Assembly (NCBI GenBank): GCA_947643945.1
Contig: CANRXN010000076.1
Coordinates: forward strand, 1-5,790
Origin: an uncultured Clostridium sp.
GTDB lineage: Bacteria > Bacillota > Clostridia > TANB77 > CAG-508
Length of the DNA: 5,790 nt
Direction of reading: 5' to 3'
A program made the translations under genes and the position numbers. The notes beneath the pieces were generated by a model. It saw only the letters and a program-made list of their open reading frames with translations. It was not told the DNA's origin and made no database searches. Positions 1 through 5,755 of the stretch are shown piece after piece (within the stretch, counting starts at the first letter, position 1; each line of letters begins with the position of its first letter).

Positions 1-905
1 GTCAAATGTATATTGGAAATATGGAACAACACAAATACGAAAAAAGAAGTTTTAGAGATAAGAAGTTATACAGAACGAAAAAAGAAGAATGGATAATTGT
101 TGAAGGAACACACGAGCCAATAATTGACAAAGCAACATTTGATAGAGTACAAGCCTTAATTAAAGCAAACTTTAAAAGATCTTCTGAAAGACCACCAGAG
201 TTATTTACAGGTTTATTGGTATGTTATGATTGCAAACATAAAATGTCAATTTGCCCAAGAGATAAAGTTGGAAAGGATGGAACATTTCATCATAACGCAT
301 ATACACAATGCAATTATTATAGAAGAAACAAGAATCTTAATGTTTGTTCGTTACATTCAATGAGTTACTTTAAACTTGAAGATAACTTATTAAATGAAAT
401 AGAAAAGATTTGTAAAACTTTCGTAAAACTTGTTGATTTCGACAAGATTACAAAGGAAAAGCAGAAAACCATAAATACTTATGGAACTACTTTATTACAA
501 AAAATTAATAAACTTAATGCAGAAATCAAAAAGATAGACCAAAAAATTGAAAAGACATATATGGATAGACTAGATGAAATTATTACAGTAGATACATATC
601 AAAAAATTTCTGCTAAATTTGAAGAACAGAAAAAAACAATGCAAAAGGAAGTTGTTGAACTTGAAACAACTTACGAACAATATCAAAAGGATAATTCTCT
701 TGAAAATATATTAGAGGCAAAAAGTCTTGCATCAGAATACATAAAGAAAAAGAAGAAAGTTGACAGAGATTTGATATTGAAATTAGTTGATAGAGTTGAA
801 ATACACGATAATAAAACAGCAGACTTATATTTAAAGATAAAGCCACTAGAACAGGTACGATAAGGCTACTCATTCTATTATTTTTTTTATTGTGTATCAA
901 AGGGT
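1..905. mobile_element. Right end of an element integrated in valS, with the attachment junction at ~864-905
   Basis: Sequence up to the recombinase stop belongs to a serine-recombinase element. From about 903 (GGTGTCGTTAAAATC) it encodes the ValRS signature GVVKITPAHD with no start codon or ribosome binding site before it. The 39 bp between (864-902, T-rich) encode nothing ValRS-like in the valS frame, so the junction (attR) lies between about 895 and 910. The exact crossover dinucleotide cannot be fixed without the left end or an empty site. The target would be the highly conserved ValRS editing-domain motif G(T/S)G(V/C/A)VKITPAHD. The recombinase stop and the valS remnant happen to share a reading frame. 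An assembly junction between two strains or states is an alternative. Confidence 0.7.
3..863 (+). CDS. Large serine recombinase (site-specific integrase), C-terminal part, 5' end outside window
   Basis: This is the C-terminal ~286 residues of a large serine recombinase, the enzyme family that integrates and excises prophages, integrative elements and developmental interruptions such as skin-type elements. The catalytic serine domain lies upstream of the window. What is visible, counted from the Met at nt 6, is the end of the Recombinase domain (YIGNMEQHKYEKRS, then WIIVEGTHEPIIDKATFDRV at 29-48). Next comes a zinc-ribbon module (LLVCYDCKHKM near 70-80, with further Cys in QCNYYRR and NVCSLHS), then a long Lys/Glu-rich coiled coil (~160-250) and the usual C-terminal segment ending RVEIHDNKTADLYLKIKPLEQVR-like. 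The reading frame is open from nt 3, so the Met at 6 is internal. The stop at 861-863 lies only ~40 bp before valS sequence resumes, which places the gene at the element's right edge and transcribed towards the attachment site. I cannot say whether the element is a prophage, an integrative element or a sporulation-excised one. Confidence 0.92.
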   Translation, partial: QMYIGNMEQHKYEKRSFRDKKLYRTKKEEWIIVEGTHEPIIDKATFDRVQALIKANFKRSSERPPELFTGLLVCYDCKHKMSICPRDKVGKDGTFHHNAYTQCNYYRRNKNLNVCSLHSMSYFKLEDNLLNEIEKICKTFVKLVDFDKITKEKQKTINTYGTTLLQKINKLNAEIKKIDQKIEKTYMDRLDEIITVDTYQKISAKFEEQKKTMQKEVVELETTYEQYQKDNSLENILEAKSLASEYIKKKKKVDRDLILKLVDRVEIHDNKTADLYLKIKPLEQVR

Positions 906-2754
906 GTCGTTAAAATCACACCAGCCCATGATATGAACGACTATCAAGCAAGCTTAAGACATAACTTAGAAGTAGTAGAAGTATTTGATAACAATTTTAA
1001 AATGGGAAACTTAGTTCCAGAATACCAAGGAATGGAACTAAACATAGCAAGGAAAAAAATCGTAGAAAAACTAAAAGAAATAGGAGCTTTAGTAAAAGAA
1101 GAAGAATACACCCACAATGTTGCCAAATGTGAAAGATGTAAAAATACCATTGAACCTAAAATTTCAACCCAATGGTTTGTAAAAATGAAGGAATTAGCTA
1201 AGCCTGCTATTAAAGCGGTAAGAAATGATGACATTAAATTTGTGCCAAAACGATACGAAAAAACCTATTTTAATTGGATGGAAAATATCCAAGATTGGTG
1301 TATTTCTAGGCAATTATGGTGGGGGCACCAGATACCTGCTTATTACTGCCAAGAATGTGGGCACACCAATGTTTCCAAAACCAAACCAGAAAAATGTGAA
1401 AAATGTGGTTGTGAAGACTTAAATCAAGATCCAGACACCTTAGACACATGGTTTAGTTCTGCCTTATGGCCATTTTCAACACTTGGCTGGCCCCAAAAAG
1501 AAGCCGAAGACCTAAAAATGTTCTATCCAACCAATGTGTTGGTAACTGGTTATGACATTATCTTTTTCTGGGTAGCAAGAATGGTATTTTCAGGACTAGA
1601 AACAATGGGGAAAAAACCATTTAGTGACGTTCTAATTCATGGAATTGTGCGTGACAGCCAAGGAAGAAAAATGTCAAAAACCTTAGGAAATGGAGTCGAC
1701 CCAATTGAAGTAATTGACCAATACAGTGCTGATAGCCTAAGATTTTCTGTCTTATCTGGAACTACCATTGGAAATGATATTCGCTATATGCCAGAAAAAT
1801 TAGAACAAGCTTCTAACTTTGCTAATAAAATATGGAATGCAGCTAAATTTATTACCATGAACATGGCGCCAAAAGAAGAAATTTTAGCATTTGGAAAAGC
1901 AATTAAAGACGAAAAAACAGGTCAATATAAAAAAGAAGCTTTAAAAGTAGAAGACAGATGGATTTTAAATAAATTAGACAACCTAATAAAAACGGTAACG
2001 AAAAACTTAGAAGAGTATGACTTAGGAATAGCCTTAGATAATATTTATAACTTTATTTGGAACGAATTTTGTGATTGGTATATCGAAATGGTAAAAACAA
2101 GACTTTACAGTGAAAATAAACAAGAAAAGTTACAAGTAAGCTTTGTTCTAAACTATGTATTTGGTGATAGTTTAAAATTGTTACATCCATTTATGCCATT
2201 TGTAACAAGTAAAATTTATGCTGAACTTGCTAATTATAATGATAAAGACTTAATGGTAAATGATTGGCCTAAATCAAAAACAAGAGTAGAGTATGACCAA
2301 ACAAATGACATCATAGAAAAACTAAAAGAAATGATAGTAGAAGTTAGAAATATAAGGGCTAAGAAGAATATTCATCCTGCTAAAAAAGCAGACCTAATTT
2401 TTGTAACTTCGAAATATAACCAAGAAATCGAAGAAGCTAAGGAATTTTTATTAAAATTAGCTTTTGGAAAAACATTAAAAGTTCAACATAACAAAGACCA
2501 AATTTCAGAAGATGCGATTCAAATTATAACCGATGGAATTGAGTTATATATGCCATTAGAAGGGTTAATTGACAAAGAAGAAGAACAAAAAAGAATCGAA
2601 GAAGAAAAAGAAAAGTTACACCAAGAAATTGCAAGATGTGAAAAAATGCTTTCTAATCCTCGGGTTTGTTAATAAAGCACCACAAGCTAAAATTGACGAA
2701 GAAAAAGCAAAACTTGAAAAGTATAAGGCGATGCTAGAAAAGATTGAAAAATAA
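903..2754 (+). CDS. valS: Valyl-tRNA synthetase, C-terminal ~616 residues: 5' part removed by the insertion, 3' end in +1 frame
   Basis: ValRS joins valine to tRNA-Val in the cytoplasm. The match starts at GVVKITPAHD in the CP1 editing domain, so about 265 residues with the HIGH motif are missing compared with typical ~880-residue enzymes. Counted from the internal Met at 933, visible motifs are two Cys-x2-Cys pairs (C66/C69 and C139/C142, with further Cys at 155-160), STQWFVKM (78-85), WCISRQLWWGH (122-132), DTWFSSALWPFSTLGWP (171-187), the KMSKT adenylation loop (246-250), the anticodon-binding helical domain and the start of the C-terminal coiled coil. The Met at 933 has no ribosome binding site and is not a real start. 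At residue 576 the frame closes after NPRVC (stop 2670-2672), while the +1 frame continues with GFVNKAP and 23 more coiled-coil residues to 2754. I join the two. This copy cannot charge tRNA unless the element excises. No other internal stop is present, so decay, if any, is recent. Confidence 0.9.
2661..2663 (+). other. valS: CGG codon at the valS +1 frameshift point
   Basis: Seen directly: the zero frame reads Asn-Pro-CGG-Val-Cys-stop. Dropping the C at 2661 gives Asn-Pro-Gly-Phe-Val-Asn-Lys-Ala-Pro, the standard ValRS C-terminal coiled-coil motif, and opens the frame to 2754. No Shine-Dalgarno-like stimulator and no obvious slippery run precedes it. This may be a decoded frameshift, a true one-base insertion, or a sequence error. 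See the findings for the parallel site in sigF. Confidence 0.6.
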
Positions 2755-2778
2755 GGCTAACATTAGCCTTGTTTTTTT
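2753..2778 (+). terminator. Rho-independent terminator after valS
   Basis: A 7-bp perfect stem (AAGGCTA / TAGCCTT) with a 4-base loop (ACAT) is followed by G and seven Ts. It overlaps the valS stop codon in the +1 frame (2752-2754), not the zero-frame stop 80 bp upstream. This position supports 2754 as the true end of valS. Confidence 0.88.
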
Positions 2779-2779
2779 G

Positions 2780-2786
2780 TGTCGAA
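2780..2786 (+). promoter_or_regulatory. Candidate Spo0A box (0A box)
   Basis: TGTCGAA is an exact match to the core Spo0A-P binding sequence. It lies about 40 bp upstream of the -35 of the spoIIA promoter, an activator position. A weaker inverted relative (ACGACAAA, reverse strand TTTGTCGT) lies at ~2800-2807. The spoIIA operon is a known direct Spo0A-P target in Bacillus, so the context fits, but a 7-bp match can arise by chance. Confidence 0.55.
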
Positions 2787-2825
2787 AACTTCTTACAAAA
2801 CGACAAAACTTCTAAAAATTCACTC

Positions 2826-2854
2826 TTGGAAAAAATTGTAAAACGTATTATAAT
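2826..2854 (+). promoter_or_regulatory. Sigma-A-type promoter of the spoIIA operon
   Basis: A -35 TTGGAA (2826-2831), a 17-bp spacer and a perfect -10 TATAAT (2849-2854) lie about 93 bp upstream of spoIIAA. In B. subtilis this operon uses sigma-H. I see no good sigma-H pair (AGGA at 2874-2877 has no GAAT at the right spacing), so a sigma-A plus Spo0A arrangement is more likely here. Confidence 0.65.
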
Positions 2855-2877
2855 AAAAAAGCAAAAACAAAAGAGGA

Positions 2878-2920
2878 CAAATTTGAAAGAAAAAACTTAC
2901 GAAAAACCTTTCAAAATTTG
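2878..2920. repeat. Imperfect dyad in the spoIIAA leader
   Basis: CAAATTTGAAAG (2878-2889) pairs with CTTTCAAAATTTG (2908-2920): 12 bp with a single bulged base and an 18-base A-rich loop. It lies between the predicted transcription start and the ribosome binding site, and no T run follows, so it is not a terminator. It could be an RNA stem affecting spoIIAA translation or a dyad bound by a regulator. The function is unknown. Confidence 0.55.
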
Positions 2921-2947
2921 AATTAAGAGCCTTAGGGAGGAGAAAAA

Positions 2948-3271
2948 ATGGAATCAAAATTTTATGAAGAGGACAAGCTTTTAGTCTTCAAAATCACAGA
3001 CGAAATTGACGATTGTACCGTACAAAAGATAAGGAGGAAAGCAGATTATGAAATGGAAAGATATATGCCTAAAAGAGTTATATTTGATTTTAGTTGTGTC
3101 ACTTTCATGGATAGTGCAGGAATAGGAATGGTAATTGGAAGATACAAATTTGCCAATATGTTAGGAGCAACCTTAGAAGTTAGCAACTTAAGCCAAAGTG
3201 TTAAAAGAATTTTTGAAATGAGTGGCATTTTAAAGCTAATACCAGTAGCACAAGACTTACAAGAAGTATAA
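2948..3271 (+). CDS. spoIIAA: Anti-sigma F factor antagonist SpoIIAA
   Basis: This STAS-domain anti-anti-sigma factor, when unphosphorylated, binds SpoIIAB and frees SigF in the forespore. SpoIIAB phosphorylates and inactivates it, and the SpoIIE phosphatase reactivates it. The 107-residue length is close to the usual ~110-117. The key motif is FMDSAGIGMVIGRYK (53-67), with Ser56 the equivalent of the phosphorylated serine (Ser58 in B. subtilis). Strand IFDFSCV (45-51) precedes it, and SQSVKRIFEMSGI (82-94) is the typical C-terminal helix. The start at 2948 is fixed by a strong AGGGAGG (2934-2940) seven bases upstream. It is the first gene of the spoIIA operon, followed by 112 bp of repeat-containing sequence before spoIIAB, where related genomes have almost no gap. 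Two tandem AGG Arg codons (Arg29-Arg30) show that AGG is read normally. Confidence 0.96.
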   Translation: MESKFYEEDKLLVFKITDEIDDCTVQKIRRKADYEMERYMPKRVIFDFSCVTFMDSAGIGMVIGRYKFANMLGATLEVSNLSQSVKRIFEMSGILKLIPVAQDLQEV

Positions 3272-3277
3272 GAAAGG

Positions 3278-3337
3278 GTAACCTGTCCCCAAAGTTGCCA
3301 TTTTTGGCTAGTTGGGGGTCTGTCCCAAACTTGCCAT
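3278..3337. repeat. REP-like short repeat inserted between spoIIAA and spoIIAB
   Basis: Two direct copies, CTGTCCCCAAAGTTGCCAT (3283-3301) and CTGTCCCAAACTTGCCAT (3320-3337), differ by one gap and one substitution. Between and overlapping them is a hairpin with stem CCCCAA (3287-3292)/TTGGGG (3312-3317), inner stem GCCA (3297-3300)/TGGC (3305-3308) and loop TTTT. A small GGTAACC palindrome (3277-3283) sits at the left edge. The GC-rich cores stand out from the AT-rich surroundings. This resembles dispersed REP/RAYT-type repeats or a small MITE. That identity is inference, because other copies cannot be seen here. Confidence 0.65.
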
Positions 3338-3383
3338 CTCAAAGCTTTCCATCGAAGGAAGAAAAGAAAGGATAAGAAAAGTT

Positions 3384-3851
3384 ATGTTTGAAAATGAAAT
3401 GAAATTAGAGTTTATCAGTAAAGCCAAAAATGAAGCATTTGCAAGAATTACGGTAGCAGCATTTGCTTCGCAACTAGATCCTAGTTTAGAAGAGCTAGCG
3501 GATATCAAAACAGCGGTTTCAGAAGCTGTTACGAATTGTATTATACATGGTTATGAAAATAAGCAAGGAATCGTAAAGATTGTAGGACATTTAAAAGAAA
3601 ACGAAATTATTTTAGAGATTTCAGATCAAGGAAAAGGCATTGAAAATATTGCTATGGCAAAAGAGCCATTGTATACAACCAAGCCAAATTTAGAAAGGTC
3701 AGGTATGGGCTTTACCATTATGGAAAGCTTTATGGATACGATGGAAATCGAGTCTATTGTTGGTTTAGGAACGAAAGTTACTATGACAAAAATGATTAAG
3801 CCAAAGGAAGAAAACGAGGAAGAGGATTTTCAAATGATTACAAAAGATTAA
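3384..3851 (+). CDS. spoIIAB: Anti-sigma F factor / serine kinase SpoIIAB
   Basis: SpoIIAB is a GHKL-fold ATPase that holds SigF inactive and phosphorylates SpoIIAA. Visible motifs are the N-box around AVSEAVTNCIIHGYEN (44-59, with Glu47 and Asn51), the G1 box DQGKGI (81-86), the ATP-lid segment EPLYTTKPNLERSGMGFTIM (94-113) including the G2 box, and GLGTKVTMTK near 127-136. The length is 155 residues; the family is usually ~140-150. The Met at 3384 is chosen because MFENEMKLEF matches the normal family N terminus, with AAAGGA at 3367-3372 eleven bases upstream. The frame stays open upstream to a TTG at 3312, but those codons come from the repeat and are unlike the family. The C terminus ends with an acidic tail (KEENEEEDF). 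The next gene, sigF, starts 20 bp downstream. Confidence 0.96.
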   Translation: MFENEMKLEFISKAKNEAFARITVAAFASQLDPSLEELADIKTAVSEAVTNCIIHGYENKQGIVKIVGHLKENEIILEISDQGKGIENIAMAKEPLYTTKPNLERSGMGFTIMESFMDTMEIESIVGLGTKVTMTKMIKPKEENEEEDFQMITKD

Positions 3852-3855
3852 AATA

Positions 3856-3862
3856 GAAAGGG
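3856..3862 (+). promoter_or_regulatory. Ribosome binding site that sets the sigF start at 3872
   Basis: GAAAGGG lies nine bases before ATG 3872. The only start giving an uninterrupted SigF frame is ATG 3930, which has no Shine-Dalgarno sequence (AAATTTGAA precedes it). The normally spaced site therefore argues that translation begins at 3872 and must change frame to make SigF. Confidence 0.75.
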
Positions 3863-3871
3863 TTTTAACAT

Positions 3872-4604
3872 ATGTACGAAAATGATGTAGAACAAATCAA
3901 AAAAGCCCAAACACGGTGATAAATTTGAAATGGAGAAATTAATCAAACAAAATAACGGACTAATATGGAGTATTGTAAAAAGATTTAATGGAAGAGGCTA
4001 TGAACTAGAAGATTTATACCAAATTGGTGTGTTAGGCTTTATCAAAGCCATCAAAAGATTTAATTTAAGCTTTGAAGTAAAATTATCAACCTATACTGTA
4101 CCTTATATGATAGGAGAAATTAAAAGATTTATTCGAGACGATGGACCCGTAAAAGTTAGTAGAAGCATAAAAGAATTAAATGTTAAAATTAAGGAACTAC
4201 AAAAAGAATATCTATGTAAAAAAGGCGAAGAAATTACGATCAATCAAATAGCAAAAGAATTAAATGTGAGTAGGGAAGAAATCGTCTTAGCCATGGAATC
4301 TGTAAATAATGTAGAATCCATTGAAGGAAGTACTTATACTAACCAAAAAGATGGAAACAGTATCAGTTTAATCGAAACCCTATCAAACCACCAAAATGAA
4401 GAAGAAATGATAACCAATCGATTAACCATAAAACACTTAATTGAAAACCTAGAAGCACGAGACAAAGAAATTATACTATTAAGATTTTACAAAGAAAAAA
4501 CACAAGCACAAGTAGCAAAAATTTTAGGAATTACCCAAGTGCAGGTATCTAGAATTGAACGTAAAATACTAGGTAATATGAGAACCAAACTAAAAGAAGC
4601 TTGA
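3872..4604 (+). CDS. sigF: RNA polymerase sporulation sigma factor SigF, needing a +1 frameshift near codon 15
   Basis: SigF is the first forespore-specific sigma factor, kept inactive by SpoIIAB until SpoIIAA releases it. From ATG 3872 the zero frame gives MYENDVEQIKKAQT, then CGG and TGA (3917-3919). Skipping one base continues as GDKFEMEKLIKQNNG and gives a 243-residue protein, close to the usual ~250. KAQ(x)GD before the first helix is typical of this sigma family, so the N-terminal piece is genuine. In joined numbering, region 2 is ~29-99 (LIWSIVKRFNGRGYELEDLYQIG, LSTYTVPYMIGEIKRFIRDDGPVKVSRS), region 3 follows, and region 4 starts ~193 (LEARDKEIILLRFY, then helix-turn-helix QAQVAKILGITQVQVSRIERKIL). 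An alternative is initiation at 3930 with loss of ~19 residues, but this lacks a ribosome binding site. It is the last gene of the operon and ends in TGA. Confidence 0.93.
3914..3916 (+). other. sigF: CGG codon at the sigF +1 frameshift point
   Basis: The zero frame reads Gln-Thr-CGG-stop. Skipping the C at 3914 gives Gln-Thr-Gly-Asp-Lys, restoring the conserved Gly-Asp of this sigma family. Deleting one A of the preceding AAA (3909-3911) would give Gln-His-Gly-Asp and fits equally well, so a plain one-base insertion is a possible alternative. No stimulator sequence is evident. Confidence 0.6.
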
Positions 4605-4612
4605 AATTCGAG

Positions 4613-4719
4613 GGCGATGTTTTTTGGGACGGGGTCAAAAAACATCACTTTTAATTTTAGCTTTATTTATAAGAATTTTTAAAGCGATGTTTTTTGACCC
4701 CGTTCCAAAAAACATCGCC
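4613..4719. repeat. Nested palindromic element (paired REP-like hairpins) between sigF and spoIID
   Basis: Two arms, 4613-4651 and 4681-4719, are inverted copies matching at 37 of 39 positions around a ~29-bp AT-rich centre. Each arm is itself a palindrome: GATGTTTTTTG, a 9-base loop, then CAAAAAACATC (4616-4646 and 4686-4716, perfect 11-bp stems). The two loops, GGACGGGGT and ACCCCGTTC, are complementary to each other except one position. The DNA or RNA could thus fold as one long stem or as two hairpins with pairing loops. The layout matches REP pairs/BIMEs moved by RAYT transposases, or a small MITE; no transposase is present here. It probably also separates sigF from spoIID transcripts. 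A 64-codon open frame starting within it overlaps spoIID and is not a gene. Confidence 0.88.
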
Positions 4720-4738
4720 TTTGAAAGGAGAAGCCTTA

Positions 4739-5755
4739 ATGAAAAAATTTTTGTTATATTTTTTTATCTTTATTTTTATTTGTTTTCTCATGCCAGCGTT
4801 TCTAACCAAAAGGAATAAACCAGTCAATGCAGAAGAAGCACAAATAATTCAAAAGCAAGAGGAACAACCAAAGGTTGCAGACAATACACCCTACGAATAT
4901 AAAAACTATGGAATTATTAAGCTGTTGCACCAAAAAACGGGAGAAGTAGAAGAAGTTCCTTTAGACCAATATTTATGCCATGTGGTGTCTGCTGAGATGC
5001 CAGCAGATTTCGAATTGGAGGCTTTAAAGGCACAAGCAATTGTGGCAAGGACTTATACCATTTTTAAGGTACAAAACAAAAAACATGAAAATGCCGATAT
5101 TTGTGACGATTCTACTTGTTGCCAAGCATGGGTTTCCAAAGAAGATAGATTAGCCAGATGGGAAGAGGAGAAGCGTGAAAGCAATTGGCAAAAAATAGAG
5201 CAATGTGTAAAGGAAACAAAGGGAAAAGTTATTACCTATCAAAATCAGCCTATTAATGCGTTTTTTCATGCTAATAGTGGAGGGCAAACGGAGCTTCCAG
5301 TTAATGTCTGGGGAGGAAGTGGTATGCCTTATTTACAGGTAGTAGAAACGGCTGGCGAAGAAGGTTATAGTCAATATGCTTCACAAGTAGAACTTACAAA
5401 CGAACAAATTCTTGCCAAATTAAAAGAAAAATATCAAGATATAGCTATTGATTTTGCTAATCCAGAAGAAATTAAAATTATAGAATATACAGATGGAAAT
5501 CGTGTAAAAACCATTAAGTTTGGAAATCACGAAATTTCTGGTGTAGAAGCAAGAACGCTATTTGGCTTAAAATCAACCAATTTTGAAATGATAAAAGAAG
5601 ATGGGAAAATAAAATTTCAAGTAAAAGGTTATGGACATGGCGTTGGAATGAGCCAAACAGGAGCTGATAGTATGGCAAAACAAGGGAAAAATGCCGAAGA
5701 AATTATCCATCATTTTTATAAAGAGGTAGAAATAAAAGAAATAAATTCTTTATAA
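4739..5755 (+). CDS. spoIID: Stage II sporulation protein D, SpoIID (septal/engulfment lytic transglycosylase)
   Basis: SpoIID is a membrane-anchored peptidoglycan hydrolase of the mother cell. It acts with SpoIIP and SpoIIM in septal thinning and engulfment. The protein is 338 residues (B. subtilis ~343). Residues 4-22 are a hydrophobic N-terminal anchor, followed by a positively charged TKRNK. The SpoIID domain includes LDQYLCHVVSAEMPADFELEALKAQAIVARTY, seen at 75-106, with Glu86 the expected catalytic glutamate. Cys122 and Cys128 have the spacing of the zinc-binding cysteines described in C. difficile SpoIID. FFHANSGGQTE (175-185) and GYGHGVGMSQTGAD (297-310) are family signatures. The start at 4739 is chosen over an in-frame ATG at 4694 because AAAGGAG (4724-4730) sits eight bases upstream and the earlier codons lie in the palindrome. 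Sigma-E control would be expected, but I see no convincing sigma-E promoter. In many genomes spoIID is not next to spoIIA; here only 134 bp separate them. Confidence 0.96.
   Translation: MKKFLLYFFIFIFICFLMPAFLTKRNKPVNAEEAQIIQKQEEQPKVADNTPYEYKNYGIIKLLHQKTGEVEEVPLDQYLCHVVSAEMPADFELEALKAQAIVARTYTIFKVQNKKHENADICDDSTCCQAWVSKEDRLARWEEEKRESNWQKIEQCVKETKGKVITYQNQPINAFFHANSGGQTELPVNVWGGSGMPYLQVVETAGEEGYSQYASQVELTNEQILAKLKEKYQDIAIDFANPEEIKIIEYTDGNRVKTIKFGNHEISGVEARTLFGLKSTNFEMIKEDGKIKFQVKGYGHGVGMSQTGADSMAKQGKNAEEIIHHFYKEVEIKEINSL

Noticed and set aside
613..900. Minus-strand open frames at 613-900, 944-1234, 3046-3342 and 3308-3508, and plus-strand 1225-1422
   Set aside because: All lie opposite or inside well-supported genes, have no recognisable domains, and are expected shadows in AT-rich DNA.
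933..2672. A 579-residue valS gene starting at ATG 933
   Set aside because: There is no ribosome binding site, ValRS homology starts about 10 codons earlier without a start codon, and the stop at 2672 is a product of the frame break.
2569..2754. A separate 61-residue Lys-rich gene
   Set aside because: Its last half is the C terminus of ValRS in the +1 frame and its first half is an out-of-frame shadow of valS.
2874..2923. Sigma-H promoter for spoIIA using AGGA (2874) and GAAT (2920)
   Set aside because: The spacing is about 42 bp instead of 11-12 bp.
3312..3851. SpoIIAB extended to a TTG start at 3312
   Set aside because: The extra 24 codons are translated repeat sequence, unlike SpoIIAB, with a standard start at 3384.
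3930..4604. sigF starting at ATG 3930
   Set aside because: It lacks a Shine-Dalgarno sequence and drops the family's N-terminal residues, which are encoded just upstream behind a good ribosome binding site.
4652..4738. Sigma-E promoter for spoIID
   Set aside because: No pair resembling the sigma-E -35 and CATA-type -10 could be found between the palindrome arms or before the ribosome binding site.
4624..4818. Small 64-residue gene between sigF and spoIID
   Set aside because: It begins inside the palindrome, overlaps spoIID in another frame and has no ribosome binding site.
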